DNA of 64,000 nucleotides, from positions 2,473,416 through 2,537,415 of the forward strand of contig VYZI01000103.1 of NCBI GenBank assembly GCA_013397695.1. Reading direction: 5' to 3'. Of the stretch, positions 61,404 through 64,000 are shown in pieces (position 1 is the first letter of the stretch; every line of letters begins with the position of its first letter). The position numbers and the translations under genes were made by a program. Source of the stretch: Centropus unirufus (taxonomy: Eukaryota > Chordata > Aves > Cuculiformes > Centropidae). Under the pieces are notes generated by a model that saw only the letters and a program-made list of their open reading frames with translations, ran no database searches and had not been told where the DNA came from.

Positions 61404-62740
61404 ACTAAAGAAGATATCGTCAGGAAGAATTAAGTCTGTATTTGATTGTGTGGTAGGGTTTTGGTAGGGGGAGGGTGGTAGTGGCTACTGTGAGAAGCTA
61501 CCGTGTCCAATAGACACCATGCTAGCTGGCTGCAAGACAGACCCACTGCTGGCCAAGGCTGAGGGCATGAGTGAGGGTGATAACACCTCTGTGATAATTT
61601 AAGAAGGGGGCAAAAGCTGGTGGGCAACTGGATTCGGAGAGAGGAGTGAGAATATGTGGGAGAAACAACCCTGCAAACACTGAGGTCAGTAAAGAAGAAA
61701 GAGGAGGAGGTGCTGCTGGCACCAGAGCAGAGATTCCTCTGCAGCCCGTGGTGAAGACCATGGTGAGGAAGGCTGCCCCCCGCCTACAGCCCAAGGAGGT
61801 CGATGGTGGAGCAGATATCCCCCTGAAGCTGATGGAAGTCTCCATCCAGGATGTGGATACTCCTGAGGGAGGCTCTGACCCCACTGAAGAGTCTAGGAAA
61901 ACTCTCCACAGCCAGCTCTCCACAGACACTGCTCTATGGGACAACTCTTCATGACCATCTCTCTGCAGGTCCAGATCTATGCAGGGAGTCCCAAACTGTA
62001 AACCTACCCCTACTCCTAACGTTAACTCTAACTTTAATTCTCCCCATGTAGAGTTATCTCCATGGACAGTCGGCCATGTAGTCTTGCCAACAGAGTGTTG
62101 TCCCATGGAGAACTGGTCACTATGAAGGTTTGGTCATGAAGAGTTGTGAAGTTGCACCTGGGGAGAGCCCAAGCTGGATCAGGCTCGCGGCAGGATACGT
62201 GAACCCATGGAGAAGAGCCCACGCTGGAGCAAGCTTGCTGGCAGGACTTTTAATTCTGCAGGGGATCCACACTGGAGGAGTCCAACCCTGTAAGACCCCA
62301 CCCCATGGAAAGGATCCACACTGGATCTGTTCATGGAGGATTTTCTCCCATGGGAGGAACACCATCCTGGAGCAGGGAAAGAGCATGAGGAGGAAGTGGC
62401 AGAGATACCATAGGATGAACTGACCTCAGCCCCCATTTCCCATTCCCCTGTGCTGCTCAAGGGGAGCAGGTAGAGGAAAATCTGGAGTGAAGTTGGGCCC
62501 AGGGAGCAGGGAGGGCTGGAGGGAAGGTATTTTAAGAGTGAGCTTTTATGTTCCCACCAGCCCACTCCGATTTGTTCATTGGTAATATATTGACTTCACC
62601 ACGCGCATTCTGGTTTGCCCAAGACAGCAATGGGTGAAGGATCTCTCCCCATCCTTCCCTCGACCCACCAGCCTCCTGCTGCATCGTCTCTTGATTCCCA
62701 CCTGAGGAGGGAAAAGATATTATTATTAGTCCTTAGGGTT
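61404..62740 (+). mobile_element. Avian interspersed repeat, probably an endogenous-retrovirus LTR-type element
   Basis: The text runs from aagatatcgtcaggaagaatt through ctgcagcccgtggtgaagac and cccacgctggagcaag to a tail with ggagtgaagttgggcccag and a degraded gtaata-type end. I recognise this as a widespread bird repeat, which I believe is LTR-derived; the class assignment is from memory. Open frames inside, including 194 codons on the minus strand, are by-products of the repeat and not genes. The borders are approximate. Confidence 0.65.
62160..62380 (+). repeat. Degenerate minisatellite inside the LTR-type repeat
   Basis: The phrase (cc)cacactggagcagg recurs in diverged form about every 45-60 bases, at roughly 62170, 62220, 62267, 62318 and 62365. 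Confidence 0.65.
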
Positions 62741-62913
62741 TCTTCTGAATGTTTCGTAGCTTGAGTCTTTTGATGAATTTGGACCTCAACTATTCATCAG
62801 TCAGCTATTGCAGATGCTTCACAAAAGATCAGAGAGGCAAAGAGACCACAATGCTAGAGTCTCGGCGGGTCTGTGGCCACTGCCACAAGCCAAAACTCAC
62901 ATTGTGTAAAGAT

Positions 62914-63080
62914 TTTGCTTTCTGATCAGTAATAGTGTGATAAAATTAGGAAACATGGGATAGTCATACAGGTAAAATTACAGGTGTGCAGACAAAGAAA
63001 ACTACCTGGTATTGTTTGAATTTGATGGGGTATGGTTGGGGAAGTCTTAAGAGCACATTTCCATTTTCTAGATGGGGAAA
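62914..63080. repeat. Diverged copy B of the unidentified segment
   Basis: Partner of 50976-51110. It runs directly into a CR1 fragment, so it may be a CR1 subfamily part or an insertion site shared by both copies. Confidence 0.5.
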
Positions 63081-63084
63081 ATGT

Positions 63085-64000
63085 GCAGCACTTCAGGCTT
63101 GGGGAAGAGTGTCTGGAGGGTTGCCGGGCAGAGAGGGACATGCGGGTATTGGTTGACAGTCAACTGAACAGGAGGTGCTGTGGACTCTTTTGAGGGACAA
63201 GAGGCCTTGCAGGGGGATCTGGATAGACTGGAACACTGGGCTATGATTAAGGGGGTGAAATTCAACCAGCCCAAATGCTGGATTCTACACCCAGGAAGGA
63301 GTAATGCTGGGCACAAATATAAATTGGAAGAGGAGTGGCTGGAAAGCAGATCCCTGGAAAGGGATCTAGGAATGCTGGTTGGCAGCACACCCCGCGTGAG
63401 ACAGCAGCGCCCCAGCAGCCATGAGGGCAAACCCTTGGCCTGGGGTGCATCAAACACAGAGCAAACAAACAACCAGAAGAGGGGATCGTCCCACTGCACT
63501 CAAAGTGCAACCCCACCTTGAGTCCTGTGTGCAGTTCTGAGCCCCACAATTTAATACGGATGTGAAGATGTTTGAATGTGTCCAGAAGAAAGCAACAAAG
63601 CAGGTTAAAGGGCTGGAAGGAATGTCCGATGAGCAGCTAAGGAGATTGGGTTTGTCTACTTTGGAGAAGTAGAGGGGGGAGCTCATTGCTCTCTACAGCT
63701 TCCTGAAGAAGGCAAGTGAAGAGGGAGGCGGTGAGCTCTCTTTCCTAGTATCCAGTGACAGGGCAGGTGGGAATGGCTCAGAGCTGCGCCAGGGAAGGTT
63801 TGCCCTGGACGTTATTTCTTACCCGAGAGGGTGGTCAAACGCTGGAACAGGCTTCCCAGAGAGCTGCTCGGTGCCCCAAGCCTGACGGCGTTCAAGAGGC
63901 ATTTGGACAACGCCCTTGTATCACGCTGGAACTTCTGTTCAGCCCTCAGCTGCCCGGGCAGCTGGACGGGACCGCTGCACGCAACCCACACGCAACCCAC
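63085..64000 (+). mobile_element. CR1 LINE ORF2 and 3' part, running off the window end
   Basis: The frame at 63180-63521 encodes DLDRLEHWAMIKGVKFNQPK and then LERDLGMLVGS, the region after the reverse transcriptase in CR1 ORF2. From 63600 to 63900 the sequence continues with the typical end (gagaagtagagggggg, then gctggaacaggcttcccaga). Stops and shifts show decay. A short piece of the same ORF2 region also occurs just before it (63085-63175), so two copies overlap in content. Confidence 0.85.

Noticed and set aside
61522..62106. The longest minus-strand open frame in the window (194 codons)
   Set aside because: It lies wholly inside the LTR-type interspersed repeat, has no domain and is antisense to the repeat's usual reading. 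It is a by-product of GC-rich repeated sequence.
63180..63521. A 113-codon plus-strand frame as a possible gene
   Set aside because: It is CR1 ORF2 text; annotated as part of the mobile element.

Overview
The window is vertebrate nuclear DNA, almost certainly from a bird. It is AT-rich, gene-poor and intron-containing. It carries several CR1 LINE 3' ends with the usual avian termini, and its proteins read as avian orthologues. No bacterial genes, rRNA, tRNA or CRISPR were seen. The species and chromosome cannot be fixed from the sequence alone.

Region 1 (about 1-15.3 kb, minus strand) holds a complete six-exon coding region for synaptotagmin-13 (SYT13). The six exons join in frame into a 429-residue protein with an N-terminal membrane anchor, a cysteine cluster and two degenerate C2 domains, ending in a WHxL motif. 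Region 2 (about 15.3-32.9 kb) is a 17.7-kb stretch with no coding exon I can support. It lies between two divergently transcribed genes and holds only short repeats, including a dense cluster of perfect hairpins at 26.3-26.4 kb.

Region 3 (32.9-42.4 kb, plus strand) is a 13-exon astacin-family zinc metalloprotease of the six-cysteine hatching-enzyme type. It has a signal peptide, a propeptide partly encoded by three micro-exons (25, 17 and 25 nt), an aspartate-switch motif, the HExxHxxGFxHE zinc site, a Met-turn, one CUB domain, and a polyadenylation signal at 42427.

Region 4 (42.5-64 kb) is richer in repeats: CR1 pieces, a probable retroviral LTR-type repeat, a homopyrimidine 9-mer array, and two diverged copies of an unidentified segment. 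It also contains a minus-strand gene assembled here from nine exons (59678 to 50847) and coding for about 335 residues. That gene begins with a CCCH zinc finger closely resembling human C12orf50 and the third finger of ZC3H11A. It continues with an acidic stretch after an HPPVIIN motif and then an arginine/serine-rich tail. Its internal exons II-VII are all phase 1-1 and multiples of three. The first and last exons are less certain.

The three genes have no evident joint pathway: a membrane trafficking protein, a secreted or surface protease, and a likely RNA-associated nuclear protein. The most notable points are the poorly characterised zinc-finger gene, with its unexpected neighbourhood and a GC-AG intron, and the micro-exon-built propeptide of the astacin.
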